This document shows positions 31,126 to 38,410 of a stretch of DNA of 38,410 nt, piece after piece. This DNA is from Chitinophagaceae bacterium (GTDB lineage Bacteria; Bacteroidota; Bacteroidia; Chitinophagales; Chitinophagaceae), in assembly GCA_025363075.1 (NCBI GenBank), contig JANYEP010000274.1, positions 1 to 38,410 on the forward strand. Direction: 5' to 3'. The notes below the pieces were generated by a model, which was given only the letters and a program-made list of their open reading frames with translations, did not search any database and had not been told where the DNA came from. Each line of letters starts with the position of its first letter. Within the stretch, counting starts at the first letter, position 1. The position numbers were made by a program, and so were the translations under genes.

Positions 31126-32619
31126 TTAATTCAAATTAAGCTGCTTATCTTTTGGATATTTAACTGTATAAGTGAATTTAACTTTTTTACTTTCTCCTGG
31201 TGCAAGATTTAATTTCCAATTCAGAATTCCTAAATCTTTGTTCACTTCTGCATTGTCACTTTCAAGCAATTCGACTTCAATTTCTTTATTTGTAGTTAAA
31301 GGAAATTGGTCTTTGAGTAATAAATTAACAGCTTCTTTCTTTGTATTTTTAATAGTTATCTGATAAGTGAATTTTTGCAGTTTATTGCTACCTAAAAATT
31401 TCACACTACTGTAATCAATCAACTTGTCTCTTTTAACAACAACTCTTTTGTCTCTGCCAAGTGTAAGGTTCAAAGTATCGTTTGTACTACTTGGGTCTAT
31501 AAAAGATTTGCCAACATAAGTTCCTTCAAAAATAATATTAGCTTCGCCAGGCATTAAATTAAGTTTTGCCCAATCTGGAATTTCAGCAAGCAAATAAGCG
31601 TCTTTATCTAACTTAGGAACTGCGTAATGTTTGTATCCTGAATTGATTTCCTGAGTTGCAATAGTTGCTGTTTGGGCTTTACCATTTGTAGGAACATCAT
31701 AAGGCAAATCAATATCGTAAGCAAGATTTAATGTGTTGTCTGCAACAGAAACATAATCATCCATTCCCTCTTTTAAAGTAACAAGAATAACACCACTTAC
31801 TCCTCTTGAGCCATATAAAGATGCAGCAGCTGCATCTTTAAGAACTTCTACTTTTTTTATGGCTGATTGAGCAATTTTAGAAATTTCAAAATCTTCCATA
31901 GGTATGCCATTTACTACATATAGAGGCTTATTATTTGCATTCATTGAACCTATTCCTCTGACTTTAATGTTTGTTGAACTTCCTGGCGAAGCTTCTAAAT
32001 CAAACTGGTCAAGAATACCATCTTTATCAGCATTAACTCCTGCAACTTTTCCTGCTAACATTGGTTGAATGTAATTATTTGTTGTTAATTTCTCACCAAG
32101 TTTTTCCAATTTTTTATCCATTCTATATAAAGGATTTATATAAGCCAAATACCAGGCACTTAAAACTGGTGCATCGCCCCACTGGCTTGGCATTGAGGTT
32201 GATAAAGAAAGTTTTACCTGCTTCCAATCTATACCAGTTGTTTGAGAAATTTTTGCTTTGGTAATTAGTTTAATGGGGCTTTTAATATCATCTACTCTCA
32301 CGTCATAATATGGTGTCCAAAAAGCATTGTTGGCAATGTAAGAAATAGTAAAATCATATTTGCCTGCAATGGCTACAGATAGCTGCAACACAAGCCTTCC
32401 AGCAGTTGTGGTATTCTTTTTTGTTTCTTCATTTATCTGATTTTGCAGCTTATTTTTTACATCATCAATCTTTTTTATTTTTTCGGTTAAATTAGATTTT
32501 GTTTCTTGCAACTCAGCTAATTTGGTTTTGTAGTAATCCATCAACTTGGTAAGTTCCAAAACACTCATTCCTGTTTGTGTGCCTTTAATATCACGATTCT
32601 TTTTTAACACCTGATACAA
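31126..32619 (-). CDS. DUF4139 protein, C-terminal fragment of a gene broken by an in-frame stop
   Basis: This 497-codon open frame continues, in the same frame, the 124-residue fragment upstream; only a TAA at 32622-32620 separates them. It has no credible start of its own (its first codon is TTG) and opens inside a coiled-coil linker. DUF4139 (the mucoidy inhibitor MuiA-like family) is recognisable from FTISYIANNAFWTPYYDVRV and TTGIDWKQVKLSLSTSMPS. Fragment residues about 188-284 (nucleotides about 31768-32058) are an insertion resembling a SusC/TonB plug: SPGSSTNIKVRGIGSM, KPLYVVNGIPMED, KKVEVLKDAAAASLYGSRG and SGVILVTLK. The rest resumes DUF4139 to the end. The function of the family is unknown. 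Absent readthrough or a sequencing error, this is a pseudogene half. Confidence 0.75.
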   Translation of the reverse strand: MYQVLKKNRDIKGTQTGMSVLELTKLMDYYKTKLAELQETKSNLTEKIKKIDDVKNKLQNQINEETKKNTTTAGRLVLQLSVAIAGKYDFTISYIANNAFWTPYYDVRVDDIKSPIKLITKAKISQTTGIDWKQVKLSLSTSMPSQWGDAPVLSAWYLAYINPLYRMDKKLEKLGEKLTTNNYIQPMLAGKVAGVNADKDGILDQFDLEASPGSSTNIKVRGIGSMNANNKPLYVVNGIPMEDFEISKIAQSAIKKVEVLKDAAAASLYGSRGVSGVILVTLKEGMDDYVSVADNTLNLAYDIDLPYDVPTNGKAQTATIATQEINSGYKHYAVPKLDKDAYLLAEIPDWAKLNLMPGEANIIFEGTYVGKSFIDPSSTNDTLNLTLGRDKRVVVKRDKLIDYSSVKFLGSNKLQKFTYQITIKNTKKEAVNLLLKDQFPLTTNKEIEVELLESDNAEVNKDLGILNWKLNLAPGESKKVKFTYTVKYPKDKQLNLN

Positions 32620-32994
32620 TTAATCATTGTTTGTAAAAGCATTGCTTAAATCGTTGCGTTTGTTTTGCAAACGTTCAATAGAATCTTCCAATACTTTAAC
32701 ACGTTGAGATTTTTCAACAGGAATTAAATAATTATTGTTAAACTCAATGCCCATAAGGGTTACAGCACTTGCAGTTTTAATTTGAATACTGTTAACATCA
32801 AGCTGATTGGCAATGTTATCAATCACCAATTCATTGTTTCCTTGCTGCAAATTGGCGTGTGCAGTGTGTGTAAGTTCTGCTCCAGATTTATAAACTGTTG
32901 CAGTTTTAAGTTCAGATGCAACAGTGTTTCTCTCATCATTTGCAAAAGAGTTGATGCTAATAATAGCACAAAGAATTACTAATACTTTTTTCAT
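32620..32994 (-). CDS. DUF4140-type N-terminal fragment of the same broken gene
   Basis: This 124-residue fragment has a signal peptide (MKKVLVILCAIISINSFA, cleaved before ND). The DUF4140 domain normally found ahead of DUF4139 follows: ELKTATVYKSGAELTHTA, then LQQGNNELVIDNIANQLDVN and SIQIKTASAVTLMGIEFNN. A coiled-coil start (VEKSQRVKVLEDSIERLQNK) runs straight into the in-frame TAA at 32622-32620. The downstream frame then continues with the rest of the coiled coil (YQVLKKNRDIKGTQTGMSV). One base change (for example GAA or CAA to TAA) would explain the break. The upstream spacer to the divergent CDF gene is 190 bases of AT-rich sequence with no gene. Confidence 0.75.
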   Translation of the reverse strand: MKKVLVILCAIISINSFANDERNTVASELKTATVYKSGAELTHTAHANLQQGNNELVIDNIANQLDVNSIQIKTASAVTLMGIEFNNNYLIPVEKSQRVKVLEDSIERLQNKRNDLSNAFTNND

Positions 32995-33184
32995 AATTTA
33001 TATATTTTATTTTACTGATGTTGCTTTTGTAAATATTACACAAACATTACGAATCTTAATTGTAAAATATTTGTTAAAATAATTTTTCATAAATAAAATA
33101 CACAACCCAAGTACACTTTTCTGTTAACATCAGTATCATCTGTAAGCTAAATTATTTAAAGTTAAAAAGCTCTTTATTTGCACA

Positions 33185-34183
33185 ATGTCTTTAGCAAATA
33201 CAAACTATCAAATTCAAAAGAAAATTACCATTGTAGTTGCGGTAATGTTTGTTATTAAATTGATGGCTTGGTACCTTACAAGTTCTGTTGCTATTTTAAC
33301 AGATGCTTTGGAATATACAATTAATGTAATCAGCAGTATCATTGGCTTATACAGCCTTTCACTATCTGCAAAACCCAAAGATTACAATCATCCTTATGGA
33401 CACGGAAAAGCGGAATTTTTATCTTCATCCATTGAAGGAATTTTGATGATTATTTCCAGCTTTTTAATCATCTATGAAGCCATCAATAATTTGCAACATC
33501 CACACACGATTAGCAAGTTAGATTATGGAATTTACTTGGTTGGATTTACAGCTTTATTAAATTATTTTTTAGGACATTTTTCTATAAGGGAAGGAAAAAA
33601 AACAAACTCATTGCCACTTGTTGCAACAGGCAAACATTTACAGTCCGATACTTATGCAACCCTTGCTATCATTACTGGGTTGGTATTAATTTATTTTACT
33701 CATTACAGTTGGATTGATAGTGTTGTTGCTTTGGTTTTTGCTTTAATAATTATTGTTTCTGGCTATAAAATTTTGCGTAGTTCCATTGCAGGAATTATGG
33801 ATGAAGCAGATGATGAACTGTTGAGAAAATTGGTGGAGGTTTTAGAAAATAACAGAAACGAAAACTGGATTGATTTACATAATTTAAGAATCATAAAATA
33901 TGGTGGAACTTTGCATTTGGATTGCCATTTAACAGTACCCTGGTATTTTAATGTAAATGAGGCTCACAAAGAGATTGACGCATTAAGTTGCATTGTTAAA
34001 AAAGAGTTTGGAGAAAGTGTTGAATTGTTTGTACACACAGATGGCTGTCTTGATTTTTCTTGCAAAATATGCAGCAAAGAAGATTGTAATGTTCGCAATT
34101 TTAATTTTGAAAAAACAATTCATTGGACCGTTGAAAATATTTCAACTGATAGTAAGCATCAAGTAGATTTACAAGGCAATTAA
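33185..34183 (+). CDS. Cation diffusion facilitator (CDF) family metal transporter
   Basis: The 332-residue protein has the six-helix CDF layout followed by a cytoplasmic domain. Helix 2 carries the metal-site Asp in AILTDALEYTINVIS (D40, with Glu at +3 as in many CDF members). Next is the loop motif HPYGHGKAEF (69-78), and helix 5 has GKHLQSDTYA with H151 and D155, the second half of the transport site. The C-terminal domain (about 205-332) has the metal-sensing ferredoxin-like fold, and HLDCHLTVPWYF is typical. An extra Cys-rich tail, C288, C293, C296 and C301 (CLDFSCKICSKEDC), could bind metal. CDF proteins export Zn, Fe, Mn, Co or Ni against protons; the metal is not predictable here. The last four bases overlap the convergent unknown gene. 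Confidence 0.92.
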   Translation: MSLANTNYQIQKKITIVVAVMFVIKLMAWYLTSSVAILTDALEYTINVISSIIGLYSLSLSAKPKDYNHPYGHGKAEFLSSSIEGILMIISSFLIIYEAINNLQHPHTISKLDYGIYLVGFTALLNYFLGHFSIREGKKTNSLPLVATGKHLQSDTYATLAIITGLVLIYFTHYSWIDSVVALVFALIIIVSGYKILRSSIAGIMDEADDELLRKLVEVLENNRNENWIDLHNLRIIKYGGTLHLDCHLTVPWYFNVNEAHKEIDALSCIVKKEFGESVELFVHTDGCLDFSCKICSKEDCNVRNFNFEKTIHWTVENISTDSKHQVDLQGN

Positions 34184-35115
34184 TTTTTCTTTTCTTCTAA
34201 GAAGTCAAACAAGGTAGCAGTAAAAGTAGCATTCTCTCTTTTCTTGAAAACAATATCCCAATTTCCCCTGTAACGTAGTGTTTTAGGCACTTTCAACCCT
34301 TTGAAATCCTGCATCACAACTTCCATACTCACATTAAAGTCATACACACCAGCTTTATAACTTAGGCTATAGTTTCTTGCAAGCACTTCCATTGTTTTCA
34401 TATCAAACCAGGTGGTCATTTCATCAACAACTACATTATCTTTTTTTAACCAGCCTAAATCCTCTTTTGGTTTAATGCTAAATAGGTAACAATTCGTTCC
34501 TTGATATTCTACAATGTCAATTTTATAGTCATAATATTTATGTGCGTTTTCATCGTACAAATCAAGTTTATTACCAATGAAAGGAATGCCAGAAATTTTT
34601 TTTCCTGGATTAAAGAAAAGCATTTTTAACTGTTCTTTATGCTTCTCCATTCCTGATTTATTGCTTGCATCTAAACTTCTGCCAGCTACAATATTATTCT
34701 CGCCACACACCTTTCCTTTTGCAAAAAAAAGTGAGGCATACATTTCGGCAGTTGTATAATTATATTGATGTGTATTGTTATAAAAATCTCCTGTTACAGC
34801 TTCTTCTAAAACCTCTGTAGTCCTGCATCCATCAGCCCTTTGCTGTTTTGTTTTGCTAAATAAAGATGCTTTGGTGTTTCCTTTTTTATCAAGCAATTTA
34901 ATATCGTTGTATGATGTGTAACCCAACACTCGCAAGTTTCTAAAGGCTTTGTAAAATGTGGTATCATCCTTTATTTGTTGCAATAATTTTTTGTAGTCAA
35001 AGTCATTCCTTATAAAAATTTCAGCAAGTGTAACAACACGGTTATTGTCAATAATTGTAGTATCTTGACAGCAAGAAAAAATGGGGAAAAAAAATATTAA
35101 AATAGCTAAACGCAT
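34180..35115 (-). CDS. Uncharacterised exported protein, possibly a lipoprotein, coupled to def
   Basis: I do not recognise this 311-residue family with certainty. The N-terminus is a hydrophobic export signal (MRLAILIFFFPIFSCCQD). The IFSC sequence is a poor lipobox, so either lipidation or ordinary cleavage is possible. The C-terminal half reads like beta-strands of a LolA- or DUF3108-like half-barrel: TTWFDMKTMEVLARNYSLSY, then VYDFNVSMEVVMQDF and VPKTLRYRGNWDIVFKKREN, phrases that describe a substrate-binding periplasmic domain in other families. That comparison is weak. The start codon overlaps the def stop (TAATG), so translation is coupled to def, and it is the last gene of the minus-strand apaG-ubiA-ruvX-def run. 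Its 3' end overlaps the CDF gene by four bases. Confidence 0.65.
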   Translation of the reverse strand: MRLAILIFFFPIFSCCQDTTIIDNNRVVTLAEIFIRNDFDYKKLLQQIKDDTTFYKAFRNLRVLGYTSYNDIKLLDKKGNTKASLFSKTKQQRADGCRTTEVLEEAVTGDFYNNTHQYNYTTAEMYASLFFAKGKVCGENNIVAGRSLDASNKSGMEKHKEQLKMLFFNPGKKISGIPFIGNKLDLYDENAHKYYDYKIDIVEYQGTNCYLFSIKPKEDLGWLKKDNVVVDEMTTWFDMKTMEVLARNYSLSYKAGVYDFNVSMEVVMQDFKGLKVPKTLRYRGNWDIVFKKRENATFTATLFDFLEEKKN

Positions 35116-35693
35116 TACTTAGGAAATACCATTCTATAATCAACTTTTATTTTACCTTTATGAATATCATTCAATTTGCTTTGCAATAATTTTTTCTTAA
35201 AAGGCTTCATATAATCAATAAAAAGTTTTCCTTCAAGATGGTCATATTCGTGCAGGATAACACGAGCAGTTATGCCTTCAAAAGTTTGCTCTTGTGGTTC
35301 AAATTTCTCATTAAGATAAGAAAGTGTAACTTTTTCGTGGCGACTCACATCCTCTCTTATTCTTGGAATACTAAGGCAGCCTTCATTGTAGGTCCATTCT
35401 TTTCCTTCCAAAGACACAATTTTCGCATTGATAAAAACTTGTTTTATACCAGGATTGTCTTTGTATTGTTCTTTTTCCTTTTCATCCATCCCCTCAAAAA
35501 TCTGTGTGCTATCCACAACAAATATTCTGATGCTTTTATTAATTTGAGGAGCAGCCAAACCCACGCCATTGCTATAATACATCGTTTCCCACATATCTTC
35601 TAACAGCAAAGGAATATCAGGATAAAACTGGTTAATATCTATAGCAACTTTTCTTAAAACATTTGCCCCATAGGCAACTATTGGTAAAATCAT
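35115..35693 (-). CDS. def: Peptide deformylase
   Basis: The 192-residue enzyme removes the formyl group from the initiator methionine of new proteins. All three peptide deformylase motifs are present: motif 1 GVGLAAPQ (residues 43-50), motif 2 EGCLSIP with the metal ligand C106, and motif 3 HEYDH with ligands H148 and H152 and catalytic E149. The length is typical, with a short insertion at about 65-82 (IFEGMDEKEKEQYKDNPGIK) as seen in Bacteroidota members. It is preceded by ruvX (73 bases) and followed by the coupled exported-protein gene. The start ATG at 35693 (MILPIVAYGANVLR) matches the family. Confidence 0.96.
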   Translation of the reverse strand: MILPIVAYGANVLRKVAIDINQFYPDIPLLLEDMWETMYYSNGVGLAAPQINKSIRIFVVDSTQIFEGMDEKEKEQYKDNPGIKQVFINAKIVSLEGKEWTYNEGCLSIPRIREDVSRHEKVTLSYLNEKFEPQEQTFEGITARVILHEYDHLEGKLFIDYMKPFKKKLLQSKLNDIHKGKIKVDYRMVFPK

Positions 35694-35766
35694 TTGATTA
35701 TAAATTGTGAATTCTTAATTAATTGAAGATGCGAAAATAACAGAAAGATGCTTTGGGAAAGAACGA

Positions 35767-36177
35767 TTAATTATTTTGCAAATATTCCTGCAACATCATT
35801 GTAGCTGCTATCAAATCTGTATTTTCTTTTTTTTGGCGGTCTTTCTTTTTCATTCTCATTTCTACCATAGCCCTTGATGCAAGTTTTGAACTATATCTTT
35901 CATCAACCTTTTTAACAGGCAAATTAGGAAATTCTTTTTGCAATTGTTTAATGGCAGCCTCAACCAAAGGTGTTCCGTGAGTTGCAGTATCATCCAAATT
36001 CAAAGGGTAACCAATCAACAACAATTCTACTTCCTCACTTACAAAATATTTTTTAAGAAACGAAATGAAATCCTTTGTAGCAATGGTTTCCAACGGAGTT
36101 GCAATTATTTTAAATGGATCAGTAACTGCTATACCAGTTCTTTTTCCTCCATAATCAATACAAATAATTCTTGCCAA
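35767..36177 (-). CDS. ruvX: Putative pre-16S rRNA nuclease / Holliday junction resolvase-like YqgF (RuvX)
   Basis: The 136-residue RNase H-fold protein has the YqgF/RuvX signature. It starts MARIICIDYGGKRTGIAVTD with the metal-binding D8, continues with LLIGYPLNLDDTATHGTPLV (usually GLPxxxDG in the family), has KKVDERYSSKLA with an acidic residue, and ends in DLIAATMMLQEYL, where the Asp is the last acidic site. In Escherichia coli the family takes part in 16S rRNA 5'-end maturation; the resolvase role came from structure. It is followed 73 bases on by def and preceded by the UbiA-like gene with only six bases between, so it is probably in one operon. Confidence 0.93.
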   Translation of the reverse strand: MARIICIDYGGKRTGIAVTDPFKIIATPLETIATKDFISFLKKYFVSEEVELLLIGYPLNLDDTATHGTPLVEAAIKQLQKEFPNLPVKKVDERYSSKLASRAMVEMRMKKKDRQKKENTDLIAATMMLQEYLQNN

Positions 36178-36183
36178 AAGTTG

Positions 36184-37074
36184 TTAATTATTAATGAGTA
36201 AATCTGTAATAACAAATGCAGCAAACACAATGCTTGCAATACCATTTGCCGTCATAAAAGCAATATTTACCTTGCTTAAATCTGTTGGCTTTACAATGCT
36301 GTGTTGGTAGATTAACATTCCTGTAAAAACTGCTGCTCCTATCCAAAACAATAAATGAAAATGATAATGAACACCAGCAAAAAAAACAATAGCAGCACTC
36401 AACAAATGCAATATCTCTGAAACCCTTAATGCCGTTGACTTTCCAAGCAAAGAAGGAATTGAATGTAATTTATTTTCTTTATCAAACACTTCATCTTGCA
36501 AAGCATAAATAATATCAAAACCACTAACCCAAAACAAAACAATAAATGAAAATAAAATGGGCAATAAATTAAAAGTTGCCGTTACTGCTAAATATGCACC
36601 AAGTGGTGCAAGTGATAATCCTAAACCCAAAACCAAATGACACAATGCTGTAAATCTTTTTGTATAACTATAAAATAAAATTACGAACAATGCAATGGGT
36701 GAAAGCATTAAAACTTTTGTATTAATAAAATAACAGCAAGCTACAAAAGCAATGCAGCAAAGGATTGTAAAGGTTAACGCACTTTTTGCAGAGATAATAC
36801 CAGAAGGGATTTCCCTTATTGCAGTGCGAGGATTTTTTGCATCAAAACTTCTGTCTAAATATCTATTGAATGCCATTGCAGCACTGCGTGCTGTTATCAT
36901 ACAAAGGATTACAAGAACCAATAATTGAATAATATTGTTTGATGTTGTAGTTAAAGGATATGAGGATAGAGTTGCTTTTTTATTTCCCAAAACGAAACCA
37001 ATCATTGCAAATGGCATTGCAAAAATGGTATGGGAAAATTTTATAAGACTCAGGTAATTTTTAAAATTTGACAT
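36184..37074 (-). CDS. UbiA-family prenyltransferase (4-hydroxybenzoate polyprenyltransferase / MqnP-like)
   Basis: The 296-residue protein has about eight to nine membrane segments and both Asp-rich motifs of the UbiA superfamily: NRYLDRSFDAKNPRT (binds the prenyl diphosphate with Mg) and LQDEVFDKENKLHSIP in the second half. The N-terminus FKNYLSLIKFSHTIFAMPFA is the usual amphipathic start. The NPRT ending and overall phrasing place it in the group annotated as putative 4-hydroxybenzoate polyprenyltransferase, which in menaquinone-only bacteria corresponds to MqnP of the futalosine pathway. Menaquinone rather than ubiquinone synthesis is expected in Bacteroidota, so an MqnP role is plausible but not proven. 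There are six bases to ruvX and six to apaG. Confidence 0.88.
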   Translation of the reverse strand: MSNFKNYLSLIKFSHTIFAMPFAMIGFVLGNKKATLSSYPLTTTSNNIIQLLVLVILCMITARSAAMAFNRYLDRSFDAKNPRTAIREIPSGIISAKSALTFTILCCIAFVACCYFINTKVLMLSPIALFVILFYSYTKRFTALCHLVLGLGLSLAPLGAYLAVTATFNLLPILFSFIVLFWVSGFDIIYALQDEVFDKENKLHSIPSLLGKSTALRVSEILHLLSAAIVFFAGVHYHFHLLFWIGAAVFTGMLIYQHSIVKPTDLSKVNIAFMTANGIASIVFAAFVITDLLINN

Positions 37075-37080
37075 TCGATA

Positions 37081-37467
37081 TTAATTCATTTTCGATGGAA
37101 CAATTAAATCAAATGCAGGAATATTTACCTTGAAAAGTTGTTTATTATTTTGATTTTCCATTGTGTAATGTCCTTGCATTTTCCCCATTTCAGTTCTTAA
37201 ATTACAACCACTCACATAAGTGTAATGTTCTCCTTGTTTCAACACAGGTTGTTCGCCTACAACACCTTCACCATCTACCTCACGCTGTTCTCCATTGCTG
37301 TCATAAATAACCCAATGGCGTGTTAGTAATTGTATAGCAAATGGGTTATGATTGTCGATCGTAATTCTATAAGCAAACATAAACTCATTAGTAGTTGGAT
37401 TACTATAACCCGACTGATAAAAAGTTTCCACTGTAATTTCTACTCCTTCTGATATTTTTGAAATCAT
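37081..37467 (-). CDS. apaG: ApaG domain protein
   Basis: The 128-residue protein is a single ApaG (DUF525) domain with a fibronectin-III-like fold. It shows the conserved order FMFAYRITIDNHNPFAIQLL, TRHWVIYDSNGEQREVDGEG, VVGEQPVLKQGEHYTYVSGC and MQGHYTM. In Escherichia coli apaG lies beside apaH and is linked to Co/Mg resistance; the biochemical role is still unclear. Here it is the first gene of a compact minus-strand run (apaG, ubiA-like, ruvX, def, exported protein), with six bases to the prenyltransferase gene. It is divergent from the GH3-family gene across a 106-base spacer that presumably holds both promoters. Confidence 0.94.
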   Translation of the reverse strand: MISKISEGVEITVETFYQSGYSNPTTNEFMFAYRITIDNHNPFAIQLLTRHWVIYDSNGEQREVDGEGVVGEQPVLKQGEHYTYVSGCNLRTEMGKMQGHYTMENQNNKQLFKVNIPAFDLIVPSKMN

Positions 37468-37573
37468 AAAGTGGTAAAGATAAGTGTATCTTCATTTTGG
37501 GATAGCCTCTCGAACTCGATTTAACAAAATTGCTTTTCATTCGTTAGCTTCGCAACTACAACATCCGTAACTA

Positions 37574-38410
37574 ATGGCAATTATTGATATTAAAATACCC
37601 AAACCAATTGCAAAAGCACTAAGGCTTCCAAACAATTCCATTCGCAGGCAACAGCTTAGAGTCTTGAAAAAATTGTTGCGAAAAGCAAGGTTTACCGAGT
37701 TTGGGCAGCAATATAAATTCGATGAAATTTTGCTTGCAAAACACGCAGGAAAAAAATTTCAAGAGCTTGTTCCTGTTTACAATTATAGCAGCATTTATAA
37801 AGATTGGTGGCACAAAACACTTGAAGGTGCGAGCGATGTTTGCTGGCCTGGTAAAATAAAATATTATGCACTTTCGTCTGGCACATCAGAGGCTGCGAGT
37901 AAATATATTCCCATAACAAATGATTTATTAAAAGGCAATAAAGTTGTAATGATGAAACAACTTTTAAGTCTTAGAAATTATGAAGACGTTCCTTTAAGTT
38001 CTATAAGTCGTGGATGGCTTACACTTGGTGGTAGCACTGACTTACAAGAAAATGATGGGTATTTTTCAGGAGATTTAAGTGGCATCACAGTTAAAAAATC
38101 TCCCTTTTGGTTTCAGCCATTTTACAAACCGGGAAAAAAGATTGCAAAAGAAAAAGATTGGAACAAAAAACTGCAAGACATTGTAGAAAAAGCTCCTAAA
38201 TGGGATATTGGTTTTATTGCAGGTGTGCCTGCTTGGGTGCAAATGTGTATTGAAATGGTTATTGAAAAATATAAGCTAAATAACATTCACGAGATTTGGC
38301 CAAATTTCGATTTTTACGTTCACGGTGGCGTAAGTTTTGAGCCTTACAAAAAAGGGTTTGAAAAACTACTTGGCAAGCCCATTACATACATTGAAACTTA
38401 TTTAGCAAGC
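37574..38410 (+). CDS. GH3 auxin-responsive promoter family protein (3' end cut off)
   Basis: An open frame from the ATG at 37574 runs to the window edge (279 codons) without a stop. It is the N-terminal half of a GH3-family protein (usual length about 500 residues). The family's ATP/AMP-binding signature is present as KYYALSSGTSEAASKYIPIT, and the N-terminal LLRKARFTEFGQQYKFDEI and late FDFYVHGGVSFEPYKKGFE and ITYIETYLAS stretches match Bacteroidota GH3 proteins. Plant GH3 enzymes adenylate and amidate hormones such as jasmonate and auxin. The bacterial members are acyl-adenylate-forming enzymes of unknown substrate. It is divergent from apaG. The family call is strong and the function is open. 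Confidence 0.88.
   Translation, partial: MAIIDIKIPKPIAKALRLPNNSIRRQQLRVLKKLLRKARFTEFGQQYKFDEILLAKHAGKKFQELVPVYNYSSIYKDWWHKTLEGASDVCWPGKIKYYALSSGTSEAASKYIPITNDLLKGNKVVMMKQLLSLRNYEDVPLSSISRGWLTLGGSTDLQENDGYFSGDLSGITVKKSPFWFQPFYKPGKKIAKEKDWNKKLQDIVEKAPKWDIGFIAGVPAWVQMCIEMVIEKYKLNNIHEIWPNFDFYVHGGVSFEPYKKGFEKLLGKPITYIETYLAS

Noticed and set aside
32620-32622. Programmed recoding (selenocysteine, pyrrolysine or readthrough) at the DUF4139 stop
   Set aside because: The codon is TAA, not TGA or TAG, and no special structure is obvious. A nonsense mutation or sequencing error is simpler.
1-38410. tRNA, rRNA, self-splicing intron, insertion sequence or prophage
   Set aside because: I saw no cloverleaf or rRNA-like stretches, no transposase or integrase, and no flanking inverted repeats. 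The ORF6N and four-helix-bundle genes alone do not make a mobile element.

Overview
The window looks like chromosomal DNA of a member of the Bacteroidota, probably near Chitinophagaceae/Sphingobacteriia. It is AT-rich. It carries two giant secreted proteins with the gliding-motility-associated (type IX secretion) C-terminal domain, a DUF4139 protein with a SusC-plug-like insert, a GH3-family gene and a MqnP/UbiA-like prenyltransferase. Promoter-like boxes of the Bacteroidota TAnnTTTG type are present. The rank below phylum is inference. I see no rRNA, tRNA, CRISPR array, insertion sequence or prophage.

Layout. 1-3.7 kb: end of an MBL-fold hydrolase, a membrane-anchored helix-hairpin-helix protein, an EI24/CysZ-like membrane protein on the other strand, an RlpA-like lipoprotein and a DAO-family FAD oxidoreductase. 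3.7-14.8 kb: two very large repeat-built secreted proteins (1510 and 1487 aa) pointing away from each other, with dnaN and a DUF2007/zinc-ribbon gene between them. Hairpin terminators close both. 14.8-16.7 kb: grpE-dnaJ. 16.8-31.1 kb: a nucleobase-catabolism region. 31.1-38.4 kb: a DUF4139 gene broken by one in-frame TAA, a CDF metal transporter, a minus-strand housekeeping run (apaG, ubiA-like, ruvX, def, unknown) and the start of a GH3-family gene.

The functional centre is the minus-strand run from 30.5 kb down to 19.8 kb. It encodes mmsA, a class III aminotransferase, an NCS1 nucleobase permease, dihydropyrimidinase, a nitrilase-type beta-ureidopropionase, preT and preA. A divergent Lrp/AsnC regulator sits at the mmsA end. 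Together these would import uracil or thymine, reduce it (PreAT), open the ring (HydA), remove the carbamoyl group, transaminate beta-alanine or beta-aminoisobutyrate, and convert the semialdehyde to acetyl- or propionyl-CoA (MmsA). A second, unrelated M20-type carbamoyl-amino-acid hydrolase lies a few genes downstream. Between them are a higBA-type toxin-antitoxin pair and an uncharacterised membrane protein. Two further small accessory genes, an ORF6N-domain gene and a four-helix-bundle gene, interrupt the catabolic run, and its junctions carry palindromic intergenic repeats. Two copies of a 96-nt element, each with a terminator hairpin, lie just after the mmsA and preA stop codons.

The individual families are known. 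The most noteworthy observations are the compact uracil-to-CoA cluster with two candidate carbamoylases, the paired 3'-end repeat element, the 29-nt inverted repeat inside the ORF6N gene, the exact 420-bp higher-order repeats in the 1487-aa protein, and the single nonsense codon in the DUF4139 gene. I found nothing that I can claim is a wholly new system.
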